This document shows, in pieces, positions 33,601 through 46,400 of a stretch of DNA of 64,000 bases (position 1 is its first letter; each line of letters begins with the position of its first letter). The DNA lies in NCBI RefSeq assembly GCF_026151205.1, contig NC_087080.1:17211337-17275336 (forward strand), written 5' to 3'. The DNA is from Bolinopsis microptera (lineage: Eukaryota > Ctenophora > Tentaculata > Lobata > Bolinopsidae). The notes beneath the pieces were generated by a model. The model was not told the DNA's origin. It saw only the letters and a program-made list of their open reading frames with translations, and searched no databases. The position numbers and the translations under genes are program-made.

Positions 33601-36600
33601 TCAACTCAGTGTCACGGAACATTTACAGCCAAAATCGTGTATCAGTAGGGATCTCAAATGTTTCCAAAATTTCGGATCTATTTTAGTACAAAAAATCCAA
33701 AAATAATAAATGAAATAAATATAACAGAGTAGAGAATAACATACTCAACTGGAATACTGTAGACTGCAGGCTGGGTTAAGTCTGCGCCAAAAGACAAATT
33801 CTGTAACTTTTACCACGATAGCCAAATACTCGCGGATTTTATATAAACTGAACATGCCCAAGTCTAAATATTTAAGTTAAAGTTAGAATAAGTAGATAAC
33901 ACTAATATAGTTTTACTATGAAGAATATTCCTTTTTATCTGAACAAATATAGATTTACTAGTGGTAGATATCCTCATGCCAAAAACTACTAGTGGGAGAT
34001 ACCTCACTGGCATATATCTTACTAGGCATAAGATACCTCCTGGAATATATCTTACTAGTGTACAGATACCTCACTACAAGTATATCTTAATATCTTACTA
34101 GTGGTAGAGATACCTCACTGGCAATATATCTTACTAGTGGTAGAGATACCTCACTGGCAATATATCTTACTAGTGGTAGAGATACCTCACTGGCAATATA
34201 TCTTACTAGTGGTAGAGATACCTCACTGGCAATATATCTTACTAGTGGTAGAGATACCTCACTGGCAATATATCTTACTAGTGGTAGAGATACCTCACTG
34301 GCAATATATCTTACTAGTGGTAGAGATACCTCACTGGCAATATATCTTACTAGTGGTAGAGATACCTCACTGGCAATATATCTTACTAGTGGTAGAGATA
34401 CCTCACTGGCAATATATCTTACTAGTGGTAGAGATACCTCACTGGCAATATATCTTACTAGTGGTAGAGATACCTCACTGGCAATATATCTTACTAGTGG
34501 TAGAGATACCTCACTGGCAATATATCTTACTAGTGGTAGAGATACCTCACTGGCAATATATCTTACTAGTGGTAGAGATACCTCACTGGCAATATATCTT
34601 ACTAGTGGTAGAGATACCTCACTGGCAATATATCTTACTAGTGGTAGAGATACCTCACTGGCAATATATCTTACTAGTGGTAGAGATACCTCACTGGCAA
34701 TATATCTTACTAGTGGTAGAGATACCTCACTGGCAATATATCTTACTAGTGGTAGAGATACCTCACTGGCAATATATCTTACTAGTGGTAGAGATACCTC
34801 ACTGGCAATATATCTTACTAGTGGTAGAGATACCTCACTGGCAATATATCTTACTAGTGGTAGAGATACCTCACTGGCAATATATCTTACTAGTGGTAGA
34901 GATACCTCACTGGCAATATATCTTACTAGTGGTAGAGATACCTCACTGGCAATATATCTTACTAGTGGTAGAGATACCTCACTGGCAATATATCTTACTA
35001 GTGGTAGAGATACCTCACTGGCAATATATCTTACTAGTGGTAGAGATACCTCACTGGCAATATATCTTACTAGTGGTAGAGATACCTCACTGGCAATATA
35101 TCTTACTAGTGGTAGAGATACCTCACTGGCAATATATCTTACTAGTGGTAGAGATACCTCACTGGCAATATATCTTACTAGTGGTAGAGATACCTCACTG
35201 GCAATATATCTTACTAGTGGTAGAGATACCTCACTGGCAATATATCTTACTAGTGGTAGAGATACCTCACTGGCAATATATCTTACTAGTGGTAGAGATA
35301 CCTCACTGGCAATATATCTTACTAGTGGTAGAGATACCTCACTGGCAATATATCTTACTAGTGGTAGAGATACCTCACTGGCAATATATCTTACTAGTGG
35401 TAGAGATACCTCACTGGCAATATATCTTACTAGTGGTAGAGATACCTCACTGGCAATATATCTTACTAGTGGTAGAGATACCTCACTGGCAATATATCTT
35501 ACTAGTGGTAGAGATACCTCACTGGCAATATATCTTACTAGTGGTAGAGATACCTCACTGGCAATATATCTTACTAGTGGTAGAGATACCTCACTGGCAA
35601 TATATCTTACTAGTGGTAGAGATACCTCACTGGCAATATATCTTACTAGTGGTAGAGATACCTCACTGGCAATATATCTTACTAGTGGTAGAGATACCTC
35701 ACTGGCAATATATCTTACTAGTGGTAGAGATACCTCACTGGCAATATATCTTACTAGTGGTAGAGATACCTCACTGGCAATATATCTTACTAGTGGTAGA
35801 GATACCTCACTGGCAATATATCTTACTAGTGGTAGAGATACCTCACTGGCAATATATCTTACTAGTGGTAGAGATACCTCACTGGCAATATATCTTACTA
35901 GTGGTAGAGATACCTCACTGGCAATATATCTTACTAGTGGTAGAGATACCTCACTGGCAATATATCTTACTAGTGGTAGAGATACCTCACTGGCAATATA
36001 TCTTACTAGTGGTAGAGATACCTCACTGGCAATATATCTTACTAGTGGTAGAGATACCTCACTGGCAATATATCTTACTAGTGGTAGAGATACCTCACTG
36101 GCAATATATCTTACTAGTGGTAGAGATACCTCACTGGCAATATATCTTACTAGTGGTAGAGATACCTCACTGGTAATATATCTTACTAGTGGTAGAGATA
36201 CCTCACTGGCAATATATCTTACTAGTGGTAGAGATACCTCACTGGCAATATATCTTACTAGTGGTACAGATACCTCACTGGCAATATATCTTACTAGTGG
36301 TAGAGATACCTCACTGGCAATATATCTTACTAGTGGTAGAGATACCTCACTGGCAATATATCTTACTAGTGGTAGAGATACCTCACTGGCAATATATCTT
36401 ACTAGTGGTAGAGATACCTCACTGGCAATATATCTTACTAGTGGTAGAGATACCTCACTGGCAATATATCTTACTAGTGGTAGAGATACCTCACTGGCAA
36501 TATATCTTACTAGTGGTAGAGATACCTCACTGGCAATATATCTTACTAGTGGTAGAGATACCTCACTGGCAATATATCTTACTAGTGGTAGAGATACCTC

Positions 36601-39600
36601 ACTGGCAATATATCTTACTAGTGGTAGAGATACCTCACTGGCAATATATCTTACTAGTGGTAGAGATACCTCACTGGCAATATATCTTACTAGTGGTAGA
36701 GATACCTCACTGGCAATATATCTTACTAGTGGTAGAGATACCTCACTGGCAATATATCTTACTAGTGGTAGAGATACCTCACTGGCAATATATCTTACTA
36801 GTGGTAGAGATACCTCACTGGCAATATATCTTACTAGTGGTAGAGATACCTCACTGGCAATATATCTTACTAGTGGTAGAGATACCTCACTGGCAATATA
36901 TCTTACTAGTGGTAGAGATACCTCACTGGCAATATATCTTACTAGTGGTAGAGATACCTCACTGGCAATATATCTTACTAGTGGTAGAGATACCTCACTG
37001 GCAATATATCTTACTAGTGGTAGAGATACCTCACTGGCAATATATCTTACTAGTGGTAGAGATACCTCACTGGCAATATATCTTACTAGTGGTAGAGATA
37101 CCTCACTGGCAATATATCTTACTAGTGGTAGAGATACCTCACTGGCAATATATCTTACTAGTGGTAGAGATACCTCACTGGCAATATATCTTACTAGTGG
37201 TAGAGATACCTCACTGGTAATATATCTTACTAGTGGTAGAGATACCTCACTGGCAATATATCTTACTAGTGGTAGAGATACCTCACTGGCAATATATCTT
37301 ACTAGTGGTAGAGATACCTCACTGGCAATATATCTTACTAGTGGTAGAGATACCTCACTGGCAATATATCTTACTAGTGGTAGAGATACCTCACTGGCAA
37401 TATATCTTACTAGTGGTAGAGATACCTCACTGGCAATATATCTTACTAGTGGTACAGATACCTCACTGGCAATATATCTTACTAGTGGTAGAGATACCTC
37501 ACTGGCAATATATCTTACTAGTGGTAGAGATACCTCACTGGCAATATATCTTACTAGTGGTAGAGATACCTCACTGGCAATATATCTTACTAGTGGTAGA
37601 GATACCTCACTGGCAATATATCTTACTAGTGGTAGAGATACCTCACTGGCAATATATCTTACTAGTGGTAGAGATACCTCACTGGCAATATATCTTACTA
37701 GTGGTAGAGATACCTCACTGGCAATATATCTTACTAGTGGTAGAGATACCTCACTGGCAATATATCTTACTAGTGGTAGAGATACCTCACTGGCAATATA
37801 TCTTACTAGTGGTAGAGATACCTCACTGGCAATATATCTTACTAGTGGTAGAGATACCTCACTGGCAATATATCTTACTAGTGGTACAGATACCTCACTG
37901 GCAATATATCTTACTAGTGGTAGAGATACCTCACTGGCAATATATCTTACTAGTGGTAGAGATACCTCACTGGCAATATATCTTACTAGTGGTAGAGATA
38001 CCTCACTGGCAATATATCTTACTAGTGGTAGAGATACCTCACTGGCAATATATCTTACTAGTGGTAGAGATACCTCACTGGCAATATATCTTACTAGTGG
38101 TAGAGATACCTCACTGGCAATATATCTTACTAGTGGTAGAGATACCTCACTGGCAATATATCTTACTAGTGGTAGAGATACCTCACTGGCAATATATCTT
38201 ACTAGTGGTAGAGATACCTCACTGGTAATATATCTTACTAGTGGTAGAGATACCTCACTGGCAATATATCTTACTAGTGGTAGAGATACCTCACTGGCAA
38301 TATATCTTACTAGTGGTAGAGATACCTCACTGGCAATATATCTTACTAGTGGTAGAGATACCTCACTGGCAATATATCTTACTAGTGGTAGAGATACCTC
38401 ACTGGCAATATATCTTACTAGTGGTACAGATACCTCACTGGCAATATATCTTACTAGTGGTACAGATACCTCACTGGCAATATATCTTACTAGTGGTAGA
38501 GATACCTCACTGGCAATATATCTTACTAGTGGTACAGATACCTCACTAGCAATATATCTTACTAGTGGTAGAGATACCTCACTGGCAATATATCTTACTA
38601 GTGGTAGAGATACCTCACTGGCAATATATCTTACTAGTGGTAGAGATACCTCACTGCAATATATCTTACTAGTGGTAGAGATACCTCACTGGTAATATAT
38701 CTTACTAGTGGTAGAGATACCTCACTGGCAATATATCTTACTAGTGGTAGAGATACCTCACTGCAATATATCTTACTAGTGGTAGAGATACCTCACTGGT
38801 AATATATCTTACTAGTGGTACAGATACCTCACTGCAATATATCTTACTAGTGGTAGAGATACCTCACTGGCAATATATCTTACTAGTGGTACAGATACCT
38901 CACTCGCAATATATCTTACTAGTGGTAGAGATACCTCACTGGCAATATATCTTACTAGTGGTAGAGATACCTCACTGGTAATATATCTTACTAGTGGTAG
39001 AGATACCTCACTGGTAATATATCTTACTAGTTGTAGAGATACCTCACTAGCAATATATCTTACTAGTATAGTGGTAGAGATACCTCACTGCAATATATCT
39101 TACTAGTGGTAGAGATACCTCACTGGTAATATATCTTACTAGTGGTAGAGATACCTCACTGGCAATATATCTTACTAGTGGTAGAGATACCTCACTGGCA
39201 ATATATCTTACTAGTGGTAGAGATACCTCACTGGCAATATATCTTACTAGTGGTAGAGATACCTCACTGGCAATATATCTTACTAGTGGTAGAGATACCT
39301 CACTGGTAATATATCTTACTAGTGGTAGAGATACCTCACTGGCAATATATCTTACTAGTGGTACAGATACCTCACTGGCAATATATCTTACTAGTGGTAC
39401 AGATACCTCACTGGCAATATATCTTACTAGTGGTAGAGATACCTCACTGGCAATATATCTTACTAGTGGTAGAGATACCTCACTGGCAATATATCTTACT
39501 AGTGGTACAGATACCTCACTGGCAATATATCTTACTAGTGGTAGAGATACTGGCAATATATCTTACTAGTGGTAGAGATACCTCACTGGCAATATATCTT

Positions 39601-42600
39601 ACTAGTGGTAGAGATACTGGCAATATATCTTACTAGTGGTAGAGATACCTCACTGCAATATATCTTACTAGTGGTAGAGATACTGGCAATATATCTTACT
39701 AGTGGTAGAGATGCCTCACTGGCAATATATCTTACTAGTGGTAGAGATACCTCACTGCAATATATCTTACTAGTGGTAGAGATACTGGCAATATATCTTA
39801 CTAGTGGTAGAGATACCGCACTGGCAATATATCTTACTAGTGGTAGAGATACCTCACTGGCAATATATCTTACTCATTCTTATTTACTGTTTCGAATACA
39901 TATAGCTGTTTCCTTGTTTTAGCAAATTATTACAATCTGAAATTAAATTCAGTTAGTGTTGGACGCCAGAGAAATTCGGCGAGCAGAAAAAAGAGCAGCC
40001 CTTGTGAACGATTTGCTGACAAAGCTTAGCAATGCTCCTGATTTCTATTGTGAGATGAAGTAAGAGGTTTTCAGGACTCTTAACGTAACACTTCGACAAT
40101 AACCACACATTGAAAGTTGATAAAGTAAAGTAATGATGTTGTTTTGATAAGGAACGGTTTATTTCCTTACCCTTGCTGAAGCCAAAAAGATCGTAGGTAT
40201 TAAGGAGTCGAGTTTTGATTTATGTAATCATTACATCGATATTCGGCATGCCGAATATCTTGATTCCTTTGTAATATTCAACATTGTAAAAATTAACATG
40301 CTTCTAAGAACTCAACATGTATTGACAAGTTCAGTTTGAGATCATGTAACGCATTAAGACTGCATCACATCCTATAAATTCTAGCTGCACGTAAAGTGCA
40401 CGTCATTTAATTACAGTGCATTTTATATTGCAGGTTTCAAAAAGGAAAAATTTTACTCGAATTCAGGAATATGGTAGTCAAACATGTTCATCGGGGGAAG
40501 AGTATTTTTAGCGGCCACAGCCAATCAACATTAAATTGCTTATACTCGTGTTTGAGAAAATGTTAAAAACTGTAATTGCAATAGACCATTAAATCCTCTC
40601 TAAATTCTACTTTTTATTCCTTAGATGGGACTTTACAAGTTGGGTGCCTCTAGTAGCAAGAATGTGTCCTAGTGATACCTACAGAATTTACAAAAGTGGA
40701 CCCGCTGTGAGGATAGACTCCACTTTAACTGGATACGATCAGACTAATTGGAAAAGAGGAAATATAACCTTCATGTTTCTTGCTAATGAATCGGGTATGA
40801 TCAGATTTCAGAAACCTTTACTTTGACTATCGCGACAATCAACATAGAAATATGTTGTTCGACTCCAACATTTTACGGAACAGTGCAAGTGGAAGGTTCA
40901 AATAAAAATTGAGGACACGGTGTTACTTTCAGTAATCTAGAATTGAGGACACGGTGTTACTTTCAGTAATCTAGAATTGAGGACACGGTGTTACTTTCAG
41001 TAATCTAGAATTGAGGACACGGTGTTACATTTAGTAATATATAATTGAGGACACGGTGTTACATTTAGTAATATATATTTGAGGACACGGTGTTACATTT
41101 AGTAATATATAATTGAGGACACGGTGTTACATTTAGTAATATATAATTGAGGATACGGTGTTACATTTAGTAATATATAATTGAGGACACGGTGTTACAT
41201 TTAGTAATATATAATTGAGGACACGGTGTTACATTTAGTAATATATAATTGAGGACACGGTGTTACATTTAGTAATATATAATTGAGGACACGGTGTTAC
41301 ATTTAGTAATATATAATTGAGGACACGGTGTTACATTTAGTAATATATAATTGAGGACACGGTGTTACTTTCAGTAATCTAGAATTGAGGACACGGTGTT
41401 ATGTTTAACAATCTAAAAGGCCAACTTTATATCACAACACTACAGAAAGATCGTATAAACCTCTATTTTTCTATCCTGGATGCAGGCTGTGAGATATACG
41501 ACATTAACCACGATGCTCGCACGATAAGTTTAGACAGAATAGACATGACACACCCGGGCGATTCGTTTGATTCGCAGTCCCTTTCAAGCAGGCTATCTTC
41601 CCCGCTCACTTCTACCAGGATAAAAACAGACAATGTACAGTTCTGGAGGGAGAAGGTTTTTACTTGATGATTATTTCTTCGCAATGTTCTCAACTTTAAG
41701 CCTTACTGAATACTGATACCGCTTGTAAAGTATAAAGATATAATATGAATATGACTTGTAATACGTTTCAGGCAGGACTAATAGGGTTTCGTACAGATAA
41801 AACTGAGGAGATTTCTGGCTATGAATGTTCTGTACACAGCACCTCCGGTTAGCTATTAGCTAATATAGAATTGTCATATTATTTAAATTTATTGTAGTTT
41901 TAGTGATGAAATGGCGCCATTACTCCCAAATGTTTCTTGTGTATTTTTATTTGGCCCCTTTACGGTTACAGCTGACTGGCCGTACAACCTGAGTCTCCGA
42001 ATCCTGCAAATAGCAGATAACCCTGGTAACCAGATAACCCTGGTAACCAGATAACCCTGGTAAACAGATAACCCTGGTAACCAGATAACCCTGGTAACCA
42101 GATAACCCTGGTAACCAGATAACCCTGGTAACCAGATAACCCTGGTAACCAGATAACCCTGGTAACCAGATAACCCTGGTAACCAGATAACCCTGGTAAC
42201 CAGATAACCCTGGTAACCAGATAACCCTGGTAACCAGATAACCCTGGTAACCAGATAACCCTGGTAACCAGATAACCCTGGTAACCAGATAACCCTGGTA
42301 ACCAGATAACCCTGGTAACCAGATAACCCTGGTAACCAGATAACCCTGGTAACCAGATAACCCTGGTAACCAGATAACCCTGGTAACCAGATAACCCTGG
42401 TAACCAGATAACCCTGGTAACCAGATAACCCTGGTAACCAGATAACCCTGGTAACCAGATAACCCTGGTAACCAGATAACCCTGGTAACCAGATAACCCT
42501 GGTAACCAGATAACCCTGGTAACCAGATAACCCTGGTAACCAGATAACCCTGGTAACCAGTCACCAGATAACCCTGGTAACCAGATAACCCTGGTAACCA

Positions 42601-43375
42601 GATAACCCTGGTAACCAGATAACCTGATAACCCTGGTCCACAGGTATAGAGATAGTAACAAGAGAAAGGGTGGAACATCTGACGACGGAACAGCGAGTAG
42701 TGATAGCGAGTAACACTAGCATGTTCGAGTCCCTGCTGAGTGGCTCTGTAGTGTCTCATAGTGAGGAGCCTGCAGCTAGTAATGGTGGTCCTGTGGATAT
42801 GCCATTGGTGGTAGATGAGGTTAGTTCTTAACCTTGCCAGTGTCATCTGGTGACATACTACATATTATCATATAAAATACTACTAATTTATGCGAAATCT
42901 ATTTCCATTTTACGACTCTTTAATTCACCTAGACCGAGTTTAATTACGAGGATGAGATGGACCAGAAAATATTGGATTATTTCGAACAAAACACGAGTAA
43001 AGTGAGGATCCGACCAAAGGAACAGACGGACAAAGTTCAGAAATTTAAAGCCAGGGTCTGGCTGAGTAACAACCACCCTCTCTCTCTGCAGGTCAGTGTT
43101 TAATAATCCTCCCCACACATGTTTAAAGGAAACACAAACTACACATACTTCATGTTTAAAGGATACACAAACTACACATACTACATGTTTAAAGGATACA
43201 CAAACTACACATACTACATGTTTAAAGGACCAACACCTGTTTAAAGGAAACACAAACTAACATACTTCATGGTATAAAGGATACACAAACTACACATACT
43301 ACATTGTTTAAAGGATCACACAAACCATTTTTAGAATAAAAAAGTACAGGCATTACTAGTTTTATTGTGCTGTAA

Positions 43376-43407
<32 letters not shown>

Positions 43408-46400
43408 CATGAGCATTTTTGAGAGTTGCAACGAAAATGGTCAAATTCTCATCCTCAAAAATTATATCTGAGTATTTTTGAGAAAAGTTTCCAGGAGAGG
43501 CGAAAAACTCATACTCAACAAGAATTTCGCCGCGGTTACACCACGCACGATCAAATGTCTCTACAATGTAATTGTTTTACTTGTATTGCATCCCAGAGTG
43601 ATGTTTGGTGCACGTGATAATTGTTTTTACTATTAGGCGTGCAGACCTTGAAAAACTCTGCGTGCACCTTAGGTGTCGATGTCGATCTGTATGTGGTTTG
43701 GTTGTACTTTGTAGGTCACATCATATTTTGCGCGGTTTGTTTCGTTATAACAATGCGCACATCATGTCACGTCATATTATTGCATAGTATGCCAACTTTA
43801 TTGACTGTAATATGTCTCATCATCTGTCTCATCTTAGTTATTATTTGTATCTAACATTAACTAATACATTTTGATGCTTTCTCGACACATCTACAGCACC
43901 TGCACCATCTGCATCGCGATCGACTATCGAGGCTCGAGCCTTTTATTTGATATAAGATTCTTTAAAAGCTTGACGCAATCTTATTTGCTTCTTGAATGTA
44001 AATGTAAAGTAACATCTGTTTCCAACTAAGTATTCGCTTTTTACCATTCAGTGTCGAACTAATAAATAATCAGCCACGAGTTTATCAGCTGATATCATAA
44101 TTTTATTTGTTTTGACTCGCTGAATCTTATCACTCGGTAATTCATTAAGCTTGTTTCATCAAAATAAAATGTATATTGATGATTGATCCGCTCAGATGAC
44201 TAAATATTAATACGCTATATAGAATTTTGTCTTTAACGTAGGACCGTCGGGCCACCTCATATATCCAAACCCGATTACTTATTCCCTACGATCTTTTTGC
44301 CTTCGGTTTTATTTGTATACCGCTTAAGCCGTATAAGCGACGGTCAAAATGGTCAAATTCTAAGATTCAAAAAGTCTCAAAAATACTCCTGACCACCCCC
44401 CCCCCTGTAAACATTTCGGTGAATAATATTGTTGATGTGTTCAGGAACAACTGCTACCCATAGTCGAATTAATGAGTACCGGAAATGCTCACTTTTCAAA
44501 GCTGAAAGACTTTATCACCCTTCAACTTCCGGCCGGGTTCCCAGTTAACATCGAGATTCCGCTATACCACATGATAAATGCCAGGTTTGAGATTTTCCTA
44601 TTGATATCGTAGACAAGGGTGAATACCTTTGTTAAATTGTATTTTTTTAGCAAAACATTTTTTCTGACTTTCGAAAATCTTTTGTGCAGAACATGGGGAA
44701 TAACTTTCTCTTTTTCGGTTAACTGGATAAAAAGTACAAAATTAAGTTAGTTGAGGTTAATTGGCCCAAAACATGGAGATAACTAAATATAAGACTTACC
44801 TTAGCTTTAGTTCCCAAACATTTTTTTGACCAAAACTTTGCCCTCTCGCCCAAGTTTTTCCCACACAAATTAACCGTCGACCAAAAATTTTGCATTTCAA
44901 TTTTTCTCTTTGTAGAGTAAATTTGTGGTTAAACCATCAAAATAATGTTTTGCCGAATTTCATTAGGAGTAATTTCACCCTGATATTTAGCTTGTGGGAG
45001 TTGGTCGAGTTTTCTTGTGATTGTGATTGTGTAACCCACATTCTCAAATATAAACTGTGCGACTACTCCTATCTTTTACTCTTTTACAGGATAACATTCT
45101 CAAATATAAACTGTGCGACTACTCCCATCTTTTACAGGATCACCCCTGCAGATTTCGTCCATTTCAGGTGCCGACAGCACCTTAAAAATTAAAAGCAAAC
45201 TTAAATTTTTTCCCCTAAAATCGAGCGCTTTCTGCGCAAAAAATTGACCTCAACAGAAAAAATTAAACATGGCTTCAAATCCAAATTTGAACCAGAGATT
45301 TTTCACTTCCTCTCGATAAACTCAATTTTCAACCCAAAATAAAGTCTCAAAGGGGGAAATTACTCAGGTCAGGATTGTAGGCAATGATTATGCCAAACCA
45401 TACATTTTTGTAAATTCATTAAACTTTCAATTTAGCCTAAAACACCCTATTTCGCAAAATTTTTCCCTAGCCCCCGCCAATGGGGTCCACCCCTGGACCC
45501 CGCTGGGGGCTGCGCCCCCAGACCCCTGCCACAGCTTGCAGCTTCCCTCGCCGACAGCCCCCCAAAAGAAAAATCCTGGCTACGTGCCTGAGCAAAATAT
45601 AGGTTTAGGGCTTTTCAGATGATTTGGTTCCTCAACAGATACCGACGTACATAACGGTCAATATGTAGTTTAGGTTTACCTGGCCCGTAGGTTACGAATG
45701 TGCCCGAGGAGAAAAAAAAAGCAAACTTAAGAAGATTTCTCGGGAACTTAAAAGTTCACCTCAAAACGAAATCTGCACCTATGTACAGGATAACATTCTC
45801 AAATATAAACTGTGCGACTACTCCTATCTTTTACAGGATAACATTCTCCAATATAAACTGTGCGACTACTCCTATCTTTTACAGGATAACATTCTCAAAT
45901 ATAAACTGTGCGAGCGCGACTACTCCTATCTTTTACAGGATAACATTCTCCAATATAAACTGTGCGACTACTCCTATCTTTTACAGGATAACATTCTCAA
46001 ATATAAACTGTGCGAGTACTCCTATCTTTTACAGGATAACATTCTCAAATATAAACTGTGCGACTACTCCTATCTTTTACAGGATAACATTCTCAAATAT
46101 AAATTGTGCGACTACTCCTATCTTTTACAGGATAACATTCTCCAATATAAACTGTGCGACTACTCCTATCTTTTACAGGATAACATTCTCAAATATAAAC
46201 TGTGCGACTACTCCTATCTTTTACAGGATAAAATTCTCAAATATAAACTGTGCGACTACTCCTATCTTTTACAGGATAACATTCTCCAATATAAACTGTG
46301 CGACTACTACTATCTTTCACAGGATAACATTCCCCAATATAAACTGTGCGAGTACTCCTATCTTTTACAGGATAACATTCTCCAATATAAACTGTGCGAC

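Noticed and set aside
34101..38549. ORFs of 691, 343, 331 and 102 codons of repeating V-E-I-P-H-W-Q-Y-I-L-L-V
   Set aside because: They lie in ANKRD13 intron 3 and exist only because the 36-bp unit is divisible by three and lacks stops.
41947..42846. 299-codon - strand ORF (L-S-G-Y-Q-G-Y repeats)
   Set aside because: Product of the 17-bp array over ANKRD13 exons 7-8 on the opposite strand; no independent evidence.
42888..43253. 121-codon - strand ORF with F-K-H-V-V-C-V-V-C-V repeats
   Set aside because: Antisense reading of the 33-bp array and exon 9.
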